Under the pieces are notes generated by a model, which saw only the letters and a list, made by a program, of their open reading frames with translations, was not told the DNA's origin and ran no database searches. Shown here piece by piece: positions 16,751-25,343 of a stretch of DNA of 51,238 bases; the first letter of the stretch is position 1, and each line of letters begins with the position of its first letter. Source of the DNA: Spirosoma spitsbergense DSM 19989 (GTDB lineage Bacteria > Bacteroidota > Bacteroidia > Cytophagales > Spirosomataceae); NCBI RefSeq assembly GCF_000374085.1, contig NZ_KB893573.1:1-51238 (forward strand), in the 5' to 3' direction. The translations under genes were made by a program, and so were the position numbers.

Positions 16751-18163
16751 ATGTCCTCGCGCCGTAAATTTATCCAGAATAGTGCCATTGCAGCTACTGC
16801 GTTTTACATTGTGCCACGCCATGTGCTCGGCAAAGGGTACGTGGCCCCCTCCGACAAACTGAATATAGCCGCTGTAGGCTGCGGTGGGAAAGCCGATGTC
16901 AATATTCGGCTGGCCTACAACAACGGTTCGGATAATTTTGTGGCCCTGTGCGACGTAGACGACCGGCAGTCGAAGAAGTTTCGTGCCCAATTTCCGAATG
17001 CGCCCTATTTTCAGGATTACCGCGAGATGTTCGATAAAGCCGGTAAAACATTCGACGCCGTTATTGTGAGCACGCCCGACCATATGCACGCACCCATTGC
17101 CATGGCGGCCATGCAACTGGGTAAACACGTGTATGTGGAAAAACCCCTGACGCACGACATTTACGAAGCCCGGATGCTGACCGAAGCGGCAAAAAAGTAT
17201 AAGGTCGTGACGCAGATGGGCAATCAGGGAAGCTCAGGTGATGCGACGCGAATTATCGAGACGGCTATCCAGAATAAATTAATCGGGCATGTGCATACCG
17301 TGTACTGCTGGACTAACCGTCCGGTTTGGCCACAGGGAGTTGCCTCGCCAAAGGACAAAGGTGAATCGCAGCCAGTACCACCCGAAGTAAACTGGCCACT
17401 CTGGCTCGGTACGGCTCCAACCCGCCCGTACCACGAAGCCTACATGCCCACCCGCTGGCGTGGCTACTGGGATTTTGGTACCGGAGCACTCGGCGATATG
17501 GGCTGCCATTTTATGGACGTTCCCTTCCGCGCACTGAAACTAAAATACCCCACATCCGTGGAGTGTAGCGTTGGTACGGTGTATAAAGACTTTTTTGAGG
17601 AAGCGTTCTTTGACGATAGTTGCCCACCCTCATCGGCCATTCATCTGACTTTTCCTTCAGAAGACAAAAAAGTAAAAGAAATCAGGTTTTCGTGGTTCGA
17701 TGGCGGTATCCGGCCACCGTTGCCCGAAGGCGTCGCGTACGATGATATGTTCCGCAGTATCGATGGTGGTATGCTGTTCATCGGGACAAAAGGGATGCTG
17801 ACCGGTGGTCTGTTCGGTAATGACCCCAAGCTGTTTCCCGTTGAGAAGTTTGGCGATAAAGACCTGCCAACACCCGAAAAACCACTGGTAGAAGGCAAAA
17901 CAGAAGGTCACCAGCAGCAGTGGGTTAAAGCCTGCAAACAGGGGTATGGTGCTTATACCTCCTCCTCCTTCGACCAGTCGGGGCCGCTTACGGAAACGGT
18001 TCTAATGGGAAATCTGGCTACGCGTTCTTATCTGGCCCATGAAAATGGAAAATTCCCCGGTCGGAAAAAACTCCTGTGGGATGGCGACACCATGAAAATC
18101 ACCAACTTTGACTACGCTAACCAGTTTGTGAAGCGGCAGTATAACGGCGGTTATACGCTGTAA
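16751..18163 (+). CDS. Tat-exported Gfo/Idh/MocA oxidoreductase
   Basis: A 470-residue protein. The N-terminus SSRRKFIQNSAIAATAF is a twin-arginine signal. The NAD(P)-binding Rossmann part starts at KLNIAAVGCGGKADVN (about 38-54), with the CDVDD acidic end of strand 2 and the family motif YVEKPLTHD (about 127-135). The C-terminal domain (about 200-470) is the large substrate domain with GALGDMGCHFMD. Family members oxidise, reduce or isomerise sugars, inositols or cofactored intermediates; Tat export implies folding with cofactor in the cytoplasm before secretion. Such exported members are abundant in Cytophagales. The substrate is unknown. No partner gene adjoins it. Confidence 0.9.
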   Translation: MSSRRKFIQNSAIAATAFYIVPRHVLGKGYVAPSDKLNIAAVGCGGKADVNIRLAYNNGSDNFVALCDVDDRQSKKFRAQFPNAPYFQDYREMFDKAGKTFDAVIVSTPDHMHAPIAMAAMQLGKHVYVEKPLTHDIYEARMLTEAAKKYKVVTQMGNQGSSGDATRIIETAIQNKLIGHVHTVYCWTNRPVWPQGVASPKDKGESQPVPPEVNWPLWLGTAPTRPYHEAYMPTRWRGYWDFGTGALGDMGCHFMDVPFRALKLKYPTSVECSVGTVYKDFFEEAFFDDSCPPSSAIHLTFPSEDKKVKEIRFSWFDGGIRPPLPEGVAYDDMFRSIDGGMLFIGTKGMLTGGLFGNDPKLFPVEKFGDKDLPTPEKPLVEGKTEGHQQQWVKACKQGYGAYTSSSFDQSGPLTETVLMGNLATRSYLAHENGKFPGRKKLLWDGDTMKITNFDYANQFVKRQYNGGYTL

Positions 18164-18281
18164 TGGGCAGAGCCGGCAGGGGAGAGGCTGCCAGGCAGGT
18201 GATTAACGTTTGTTGCTCCTGTGCTTCGTTTAATCCTTTGTTCTGAATAAATTCTTACATTAGTGGTACCTCAGACCCCTA

Positions 18282-20255
18282 ATGAGACTTCTCTACCAAC
18301 GAATTTTATACGTCCTGAGCAGTTCCCTACTCGTTACCTCTCTCACGGCACAACCGTTGAGCAGGCAGCCTGCTGTTGTTTTGTCTGCTCATAGTGAGCA
18401 TATTTCGTTGGAAGGGAAAATGGCTTGTTGGCTGGATTCTGCCCATACCGGAACCCTTACCGATGTACTCAGTCCGACGGGCCGGGTCGCTTTCAATCCG
18501 GTTACGTCTCCCGTTCCCAACTTTGGCGTTGTTACAGGCACAAAAGTAGCCGCACCCATCTGGCTGCGATTTCGGGCTCAGAATCCCGCTGGTCAGTTAC
18601 AGTACTGGCTGACCGAAATAGATTTCTGGTGCTTCGACGAACTACAGCTTTTTGTGGTCGATGCCCGGAACCGGGTCTTGTCCACATCGCGAACTATTGG
18701 CTGGAAAACCCCAGCCGATCAGCGTATTATATCGCATCGGCATTTCTGGTTCCCGTTCACCATTCCGGCCGGGCAAACCGTAACGGTTTATTTACGGGTT
18801 ATCAAGCACCGGGGAGCACAGGTCATTCCCGTTGACCTCGTTCGGGAATCCGCTTATGCCTACACCGTTCAGAAAAGTTATTTGTATTGGGGTGGCGTGT
18901 TGTTTACGCTGGCTTTTGTAGCCCTTATGAGCCTTATTTTCTTCTTTACTACGTTCGATCGAATCTATTCAAAATACATTTTCTGTTTGTTGGGGTTAGT
19001 GGGTTTCTTCTTCATCAATGATGGTTTCATGAATCAGTTTGCTTTTCAGGCGCAATTCTGGATGCCCCGGCAGAATGTTTATTTCCTGTTTCCACTCATT
19101 CTTTTCTATTCACAGTTAACGTTTGTCCGGACGTTTCTAAACCTGAAAAATACCCCCTCTCACCGATGGCATACCGTTGGAAAGGTAGTTCTCTGGGGAG
19201 GCATACTATGCCTGATTTCTCTGACGGCCGAGTGGTTTTTCCCCCTGACTCCTACTACAGAACTGATTTTGGTTCGGCTATTCACCTCACTCTATTGGTT
19301 GCCTTTACCCGTAATTGTCACTTATATTATCGTCAACATTGTTCGGCGGTATCGCGTGCAGGAGGCCTTGCTGTACCTGGTGGCTATCCTGCCCTTTTAT
19401 TCGTTGAATTTTGCCCTCGTTTTCGCCAACTTCGGTTTGCTGCCTACCTACCACCCCATTGCCAACTTTGCCTACTACGCGTCAGCGGCCTTATTTGAAG
19501 TACTGGTTTTAACTATCGGGCTTGCCTATCGGTACAAAATAGACCGCGACCTAACCGAACAACTAATTAAAGCAACCACGGCTCAGCAACAGCGGGCCTA
19601 TGAAGCCGAGGTGCAGACCCTGGCCCTGAAAAACAATCTGCTGATCGAAAAAGAACGGATTGCCCGCGATTTGCACGATAACGTGGGTGCTCATCTGGCG
19701 TTTATCGTAACCAACCTCACCCACATCAGCGATCAGGCCGAAAAGCAGCCCATTAAGGATGGCAAACAGTGGGCCAGCCGGTTGCGTACCATAGTGACCC
19801 ATACCCGCGAAGCCGTTAAACTGCTGCGTGAAACCATCTGGGCCATTCACCAGGAGAGCTTCACGGTCGAAGAGTTCTCGGACCGGCTCAATCAGTATAT
19901 CAACCGCTATTTTCATGATACGGATGGCCTGCATGTCGATGTGCTGGTAACGGGTTCACAAACCCAGCGGCTTAGCTCAACTCAGGTGTTGAACCTGTTC
20001 CGCATTGTGCAGGAAGCCCTTACCAACGTGATCAAACACGCGCAGGCTACAGCCGCCCACGTACAGTTGGAAGTCAGTGCATCGGGGCATATAAACCTGC
20101 AGGTACGCGACAATGGCCGAGGCTTTACATGGGTAAATGGCGCAGTTTCGGCGCATCATTACGGCCTTGAAAATATGAAGACCCGAGCGCAGGAATTAGG
20201 CGGCACATTTCGGATTTTCGCCGACAATGGAACCACCGTGGAGGTAGCCGTATAG
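18282..20255 (+). CDS. 7TMR-DISM sensor histidine kinase (orphan)
   Basis: A 657-residue hybrid of a sensor and a kinase. After a signal peptide (1-23) comes an extracytoplasmic jelly-roll sensor (7TMR-DISMED2-like, about 45-190), seven hydrophobic segments (about 200-420), a short coiled coil (about 425-455), a HisKA_3 dimerisation domain with phospho-acceptor H465 in ERIARDLHDNVGAHL, and a C-terminal HATPase with N-box IVQEALTNVIKHA and G-boxes DNGRGF and GLENM. HisKA_3 kinases normally pair with LuxR/NarL-type regulators, but none is encoded on either side, so it is orphan here. The sensor type suggests a carbohydrate or small-molecule ligand. Confidence 0.92.
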   Translation: MRLLYQRILYVLSSSLLVTSLTAQPLSRQPAVVLSAHSEHISLEGKMACWLDSAHTGTLTDVLSPTGRVAFNPVTSPVPNFGVVTGTKVAAPIWLRFRAQNPAGQLQYWLTEIDFWCFDELQLFVVDARNRVLSTSRTIGWKTPADQRIISHRHFWFPFTIPAGQTVTVYLRVIKHRGAQVIPVDLVRESAYAYTVQKSYLYWGGVLFTLAFVALMSLIFFFTTFDRIYSKYIFCLLGLVGFFFINDGFMNQFAFQAQFWMPRQNVYFLFPLILFYSQLTFVRTFLNLKNTPSHRWHTVGKVVLWGGILCLISLTAEWFFPLTPTTELILVRLFTSLYWLPLPVIVTYIIVNIVRRYRVQEALLYLVAILPFYSLNFALVFANFGLLPTYHPIANFAYYASAALFEVLVLTIGLAYRYKIDRDLTEQLIKATTAQQQRAYEAEVQTLALKNNLLIEKERIARDLHDNVGAHLAFIVTNLTHISDQAEKQPIKDGKQWASRLRTIVTHTREAVKLLRETIWAIHQESFTVEEFSDRLNQYINRYFHDTDGLHVDVLVTGSQTQRLSSTQVLNLFRIVQEALTNVIKHAQATAAHVQLEVSASGHINLQVRDNGRGFTWVNGAVSAHHYGLENMKTRAQELGGTFRIFADNGTTVEVAV

Positions 20256-20344
20256 GCTCATTGTAATTAATCGACACAGTTTTTTCGCCCCCTTCAACTA
20301 ACACATCCATGCAATGGTTGGTTGTGTATACAATCATTGACCCT

Positions 20345-22201
20345 ATGAACAGAGCAATTATTGATCAGCGAGCACTGGGTGTTACATATAACCCAGACCA
20401 CACAAACGTGCGGGTATGGGCGCCAATGGCCCAGTCAGTAGTCCTGCATCTTTGCCAGCAGGATGTGAAAATCCCGCTTCAAAACGACGGTACTTACTGG
20501 CATACAACGACCGACCAGCTCCAGCCCGGCGATGCCTATAAATTTATACTGAACGATACCCTCGAACGGCCCGACCCGGCTTCTCTGGCGCAACCGGAGG
20601 GTGTACACGGCCCCTCGAAGGTAGTCGATACCGCTGCTTTTGTCTGGTCGGATACCGATTGGCAAAACATACCGCTGGACGATTACCTCATGTATGAACT
20701 CCATACGGGTACTTTCTCGCCTGAGGGCACCTTTGCCGGGATTGAAGAACGATTGGACTACCTGGTCGAACTGGGAATCAACGCCATCGAAATCATGCCG
20801 ATAGCCCAGTTTCCGGGTACGCGCAACTGGGGTTACGATGGAGTATGTCCGTATGCGGTACAGAACTCCTACGGTGGAGCGGCTGGCCTGCAAAAATTAG
20901 TGGATGCCTGCCACCAGCGCGGCCTGGCCGTAGTGCTGGATGTTGTCTATAACCATGTGGGGCCGGAAGGGAATTACCTGTCTGACTTTGGCCCTTATTT
21001 TACCACAAAACACCAGACACCCTGGGGCGACGCCCTGAACTTCGATGATGATTACAGCGATAGCGTGCGCCGGTACTTCATCGAAAACGTGCTGATGTGG
21101 TTTCGGGACTTCCATATCGACGCGCTCCGACTGGATGCCGTACATGCCATTCGTGATACCAGTGAGGTGCATTTACTACGGGAAATAAAAGAGTATGTCG
21201 ATGAATTGATGACGCTTACGGGCAAACAACATTACCTGATTGTGGAGTCGGATTTGAACGAGACCCGCTTTATCAAGCCCATTGCCGGGGATGGGTACGG
21301 TATGGATGCCCAGTGGAATGATGAGTTTCACCACGCCCTGCGCGTTACGGCTGGGGGCGAACGAAACGGGTACTACGCCGACTATAATGGCATCCAGCAT
21401 TTGGCGAAAGCCTACAGGGATGCGTATGTGTATGATGGAACAACGATGCACCCGCGTGCCCGAATTGCCGGGAAATCGACGGCGGGGCATGCGGGGCGGC
21501 AGTTCGTGGTTTTCAGCCAGAACCATGACCAGATCGGTAACCGGATGCTGGGCGAACGGCCAAGCCAGTTAGTAAGTCCGGAAATGAAGAAACTGATGGC
21601 GGGCGCCGTTATCAGCAGTCCCTATCTGCCCATGCTATTTATGGGCGAGGAATGGGGCGAGTTAAACCCGTTCATGTACTTTGTGAGCCATTCCGACTTG
21701 CCCCTCATTGAGGCCGTTCGGCAGGGGCGCAGACGGGAATTTGCCGATTTTCACGGGCCGTTTGCCGCCCCCGACCCGCAGGCCGCAGAAACATTTGAAC
21801 GCTCTAAGCTAAACTGGTCACGCGTAACACAGGAGCCGCACCAGACCATTTTTCGTTATTACCAAACCTTGCTGGCCCTACGTAAACAGTCGTCATTACG
21901 TCACCCCAACCGCGAGTCGGTAGCGGTGGTAGTGGATGAAGAACGGGCAACACTGACGCTTCTTCGTCAACACGCAGGCGAGCTGGCAGGTCAGCAGGAA
22001 GAGACAGTGGTTTGTCTGATGAATTTCTCGAAAGAAATCCAGTTACTTACGCTGCCCGCTGGTGAGCGGCCCTGGCATAAACTGCTCGATTCGGCCGATC
22101 CTCAATGGAATGGACCGGCGGCTGCTCCTGCGGTTGTGGCCAGTAACCACGAACATGTTAGCGTCCAGCCCGAATCAATTCTGATCTACACAAACAAATA
22201 A
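20345..22201 (+). CDS. treZ: Malto-oligosyltrehalose trehalohydrolase
   Basis: A 618-residue GH13 enzyme. The frame opens at 20309, but the ATG at 20345 (MNRAIIDQRALGVTYNP) gives the expected N-terminal CBM48-like domain (about 8-95). Catalytic barrel residues (numbered from 20345) are nucleophile D264 in DALRLDAVH, acid E301 in YLIVESD and the transition-state Asp in SQNHDQIGN (D395). The insertion pattern with GTRNWGYDGVCPYA is that of TreZ rather than branching enzyme GlgB. It hydrolyses maltooligosyl trehalose to free trehalose. The stop codon is one base before treY, so the pair is translationally coupled. No treX/glgX debranching enzyme is present in the window. Confidence 0.94.
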   Translation: MNRAIIDQRALGVTYNPDHTNVRVWAPMAQSVVLHLCQQDVKIPLQNDGTYWHTTTDQLQPGDAYKFILNDTLERPDPASLAQPEGVHGPSKVVDTAAFVWSDTDWQNIPLDDYLMYELHTGTFSPEGTFAGIEERLDYLVELGINAIEIMPIAQFPGTRNWGYDGVCPYAVQNSYGGAAGLQKLVDACHQRGLAVVLDVVYNHVGPEGNYLSDFGPYFTTKHQTPWGDALNFDDDYSDSVRRYFIENVLMWFRDFHIDALRLDAVHAIRDTSEVHLLREIKEYVDELMTLTGKQHYLIVESDLNETRFIKPIAGDGYGMDAQWNDEFHHALRVTAGGERNGYYADYNGIQHLAKAYRDAYVYDGTTMHPRARIAGKSTAGHAGRQFVVFSQNHDQIGNRMLGERPSQLVSPEMKKLMAGAVISSPYLPMLFMGEEWGELNPFMYFVSHSDLPLIEAVRQGRRREFADFHGPFAAPDPQAAETFERSKLNWSRVTQEPHQTIFRYYQTLLALRKQSSLRHPNRESVAVVVDEERATLTLLRQHAGELAGQQEETVVCLMNFSKEIQLLTLPAGERPWHKLLDSADPQWNGPAAAPAVVASNHEHVSVQPESILIYTNK

Positions 22202-22202
22202 G

Positions 22203-24905
22203 ATGTATAATCCGATTTCTACATATCGCTTTCAGTTCAATAAAGACTTTACGCTTACCCATCTGGCTGCCCTGTTGCCTTACCTGCAAAAGCTAGGCAT
22301 CACCACTGTTTATGCTTCGCCCATTTTTGCGGCAACTCCCGAGAGTTCGCATGGTTACGACAATGTCGATCCCACCCGCATCAATCCGGAGATAGGCACG
22401 CAGGAACAACTGAGTGCTATCAGCCAACAGTTGCAGGAATCGGGCATGGGCTGGTTGCAGGACATTGTGCCCAACCACATGGCCTACCATCCTGACAATG
22501 TCTGGCTGATGGATGTCCTGGAAAAGGGGATGTATTCACGATTCCGCCAGTTTTTTGAAACATCCTTGTCCAGTTCGTTCTTTCATGGCCGCATCATGGC
22601 ACCCTTTCTGCCAGAATCGCTGGATGAGACGATGCAGGATGGTAAACTGACCATTGACTACGAAGACGCCCGCTTCGTGTTGAAAGTAAGCGGAAACGTA
22701 CTACCGGTAAAGCCAACTTCATACACGGCGGTTTTACAGGCTACGGCCACTCCGCGAAATGATGCCATAAAACAACTGCTGACGGAACTCGATCAACTTC
22801 AATACACTGATGAGCCGGAAGAGTACGCCCTTGCCTGGGATGAACTACGGCTGCAACTGGCATCACTGGTTAAGACGCCATCGATTGGCGAATACGTAAT
22901 GGATTGTTTGCGGGTTCTTAATGCCGATTTGACCCAGTTGCGCCCGATTGTCGATGAACAGCACTATCGGTTCTGCACCGAGCCGGAGTCCCGTCAGGAA
23001 ATGAACTACCGCCGTTTCTTTACGATCAATGGTTTGATTTGCCTGAACATGCGCGACGAAATGACTTTTGAGCATGTGCATTCCCTGACGAAAAAGCTGG
23101 TCAATGAGTCCGTTTTTCAGGGCCTGCGCATCGACCATGTCGATGGGCTGTTCGACCCGACTCAGTACCTGCAACAACTGCGAAACCTGGTTGGGGAAGA
23201 AACTTACATCGTCGTTGAGAAAATCCTGCACGACAATGAAGACCTACCCGAATCATGGCCGATAGAAGGGACATCGGGCTACGATTTCCTGGCGATGGTA
23301 AACAACCTGCTGACCAACGGCGATAGCGAAAAGGTATTCGTGGATTTTTACCATCAGCTAATTGGGTCGGATACGTCCCTGCACGACCGCATCCGGTATC
23401 GGAAGTCGTACTTTCTGGCGCAATACATGGGCGGTGAACTCGATAATCTGTACCACTATTTTCTGGCGATGAATCTGGCCGATGAGCCGGACGTAGAAGT
23501 CCTGAAGGCGGGTGAACTGAAATTTGCCATTGGCGAACTGTTGGTCGAGTGCCCCGTTTATCGGTATTACGGCAACCAGTTTCCATTGCCGGACGAGGAA
23601 GCTACCGTTATCCGTAGACTGCTTAAAAACATTCGGCAAAACAACCCTGCCATTGAAACGGCAGTGAATGTGCTGGAAATAGCCCTGATTACCAAACCCC
23701 CGGTGGCCGACGCGGATTACAACGAGCGGGCACTTCGTTTCTACCAGCGACTGATGCAGTTTTCAGGACCGCTGATGGCCAAAGGCGTGGAAGATACGCT
23801 TATGTACACCTACAATAGTTTTGTAGGGCATAACGAGGTGGGCGACTCGCCGGAGCGGTTCGGCATGTCTGTTGATGCGTTTCACCGGGCTATGCAATCC
23901 CGGCAACAGCACTGGCCGCTGGCTCAGAACACAACGGCCACTCATGATACCAAACGGGGCGAAGATGTGCGGGCGCGACTCAACGTACTGACGGATCTGG
24001 CCGATGAGTGGCTGCCGGAAGTGGCGCGCTGGCAGGAAATGACCAGTTCGGTCAGGGGAGAGTTGGATTACAACGATGAATACCTGATTTACCAGAATCT
24101 GCTGGGGGCGTACCCCATGCCGGGGCAGGATGAGGACGATTTTTCGAACCGGTTCCGTCTGTATCTGGAGAAAGCGTTGCAGGAAGCCAAGCGGCATACG
24201 ACCAGTTGGGTCATTGATGAAGGCTACCACGCGGATATTCGGACCTTTACCGACTACGTACTGGACAAGAAAAGCCCCTTCTGGGCGCGGTTTCAGGTAT
24301 TCCAGCGGGAAATAGCCGATTTTGGTGTGGTTAATTCGCTGGCGCAGGTACTCCTGAAACTTACCTGCCCCGGCGTTCCCGATGTGTATCAGGGAAGCGA
24401 AGGCTGGGACCTGAGCCTGGTTGATCCCGACAACCGCCGACCGGTTGACTATGAGAAACGACAACAGTGTCTGGATGAATTTGCCGGAGAAGTGGCAGCA
24501 GATCGTCTGGACGAACTCTGGCAAAACCGCTTCGATGGACGCGTAAAATTCTGGCTGACTCACCAACTCCTGCGGGAGCGGCAACAGAACCCAATTCTAT
24601 TTGCCAAAGGGCAGTATATCCCCCTGGCCGTTGAAGGTGATCATGCCAAACACATCATCGCTTTCGCCCGGCAGCACGAGCAGGACTGGCATGTAGTTAT
24701 TACCCCGTTGCACACGGCACAACTTTGCCGCCAACAGGGTACCGACATCCGTTCGCTCGACTGGAAAAAGACCCGAATTGTGCTGCCCGACAAAGCACCA
24801 GCAACCTGGACGAACCAGCTGACCGGCGCAACTGGCAGTGGAAAGGATGTTTCGGTACAGAAGGTTTTGGAACAAATACCGGTCGCGCTGTTGCGCCTGG
24901 TGTAA
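22203..24905 (+). CDS. treY: Malto-oligosyltrehalose synthase
   Basis: A 900-residue GH13 enzyme that turns the reducing-end alpha-1,4 bond of maltodextrin into alpha-1,1, forming maltooligosyl trehalose for TreZ. Signatures are the N-terminal STYRFQFNKDFT, YASPIFAATPESSHGYD, WLQDIVPNHMA, nucleophile D311 in LRIDHVDGLFDP and acid E339 in YIVVEKIL, then the late KLTCPGVPDVYQGSE and DPDNRRPV. Length is normal to slightly long. It begins one base after treZ. The stop codon lies inside a perfect 60-bp palindrome. Together with TreZ it makes trehalose from internal glycogen/maltodextrin, a typical osmotic or desiccation protectant route. Confidence 0.95.
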   Translation: MYNPISTYRFQFNKDFTLTHLAALLPYLQKLGITTVYASPIFAATPESSHGYDNVDPTRINPEIGTQEQLSAISQQLQESGMGWLQDIVPNHMAYHPDNVWLMDVLEKGMYSRFRQFFETSLSSSFFHGRIMAPFLPESLDETMQDGKLTIDYEDARFVLKVSGNVLPVKPTSYTAVLQATATPRNDAIKQLLTELDQLQYTDEPEEYALAWDELRLQLASLVKTPSIGEYVMDCLRVLNADLTQLRPIVDEQHYRFCTEPESRQEMNYRRFFTINGLICLNMRDEMTFEHVHSLTKKLVNESVFQGLRIDHVDGLFDPTQYLQQLRNLVGEETYIVVEKILHDNEDLPESWPIEGTSGYDFLAMVNNLLTNGDSEKVFVDFYHQLIGSDTSLHDRIRYRKSYFLAQYMGGELDNLYHYFLAMNLADEPDVEVLKAGELKFAIGELLVECPVYRYYGNQFPLPDEEATVIRRLLKNIRQNNPAIETAVNVLEIALITKPPVADADYNERALRFYQRLMQFSGPLMAKGVEDTLMYTYNSFVGHNEVGDSPERFGMSVDAFHRAMQSRQQHWPLAQNTTATHDTKRGEDVRARLNVLTDLADEWLPEVARWQEMTSSVRGELDYNDEYLIYQNLLGAYPMPGQDEDDFSNRFRLYLEKALQEAKRHTTSWVIDEGYHADIRTFTDYVLDKKSPFWARFQVFQREIADFGVVNSLAQVLLKLTCPGVPDVYQGSEGWDLSLVDPDNRRPVDYEKRQQCLDEFAGEVAADRLDELWQNRFDGRVKFWLTHQLLRERQQNPILFAKGQYIPLAVEGDHAKHIIAFARQHEQDWHVVITPLHTAQLCRQQGTDIRSLDWKKTRIVLPDKAPATWTNQLTGATGSGKDVSVQKVLEQIPVALLRLV

Positions 24906-24961
24906 TAAATCCTTCCCTGAGCCAGCCATTTAAATGGCTGGCTCAGGGAAGGATTTATTAC
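24902..24961. terminator. Perfect 60-bp palindrome at the treY stop codon
   Basis: 24902-24931 and 24932-24961 are exact reverse complements with no spacer, so the 60 bases form a perfect palindrome centred at 24931/24932. The arms contain TCCTTCCCTGAGCCAGCC and are flanked by AT-rich ends. The treY stop (24903-24905) is inside the left arm. The right end lies 41 bases from the stop of the convergent RHH gene, so it can serve as a terminator in both directions. A spacerless palindrome this long is unusual. Confidence 0.8.
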
Positions 24962-25002
24962 TTATCGGCTCGAATACAGATTCCACCGATACGCCAGCCC
25001 GG

Positions 25003-25212
25003 TCAAAACAGATAAACATCTTCTTCCGATAAAAAACCAGCCGCTTCGGCAGTTCCTTTGAGTTCCTGCCGAAGTTTATTCAACTTTTCAATGTGTAGGT
25101 AGTTCTTCACAATTCGGCTAATCATCTGGTCGGATGGCAGGTTAACCGTGCCGGATATTTCCTCCAAATCCCGAAAGACTTTATCCTCCAATTCAACCGT
25201 TACAACCGTCAT
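25003..25212 (-). CDS. Ribbon-helix-helix antitoxin-like protein without partner
   Basis: A 69-residue protein: MTVVTVELEDKVFRDLEEI begins with a beta strand suited to a ribbon-helix-helix dimer, followed by two helices (LPSDQMISRIVKNYLHIEKLN and the LRQELKGTAEAAG segment) and the acidic tail FLSEEDVYLF. Size and layout match small RHH antitoxins. No toxin gene lies beside it: the next frame downstream is treY on the other strand, and carB is upstream behind a terminator. It could be a solitary remnant of a toxin-antitoxin module or a small transcription factor. Confidence 0.65.
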   Translation of the reverse strand: MTVVTVELEDKVFRDLEEISGTVNLPSDQMISRIVKNYLHIEKLNKLRQELKGTAEAAGFLSEEDVYLF

Positions 25213-25269
25213 CGCTATATCTCTTCCTGGTCCGACATGAATATCTACTTTCTAAACGCAAATACCAAT

Positions 25270-25312
25270 AAAACCGTTGTGCCACACTTCCATAGAATGG
25301 CACAACGGTTTT
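25270..25312 (-). terminator. Intrinsic terminator of carB
   Basis: 15-bp perfect stems (25270-25284 with 25298-25312) flank a 13-base loop. Read on the minus strand, the hairpin begins 32 bases after the carB stop and ends in TTTTATT, a weak T-run. It also separates carB from the RHH gene, whose ATG lies about 58 bases further on. Confidence 0.75.
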
Positions 25313-25343
25313 CGATATAAGGTTTCAGCGGAGTTCCGTCGCG

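Noticed and set aside
23763..24584. 273-codon minus-strand frame inside treY
   Set aside because: Antisense shadow of a well-supported GH13 gene in a GC-biased codon frame.
24962..25002. Sequence after the RHH stop reads GLAYRWNLYSSR-stop in another frame, resembling the CarB end (RNLYLSR)
   Set aside because: Only about 19 of 25 bases match near 24963-24987 versus 25343-25367, with different downstream sequence; could be chance or a dispersed repeat, not enough to call a duplication.
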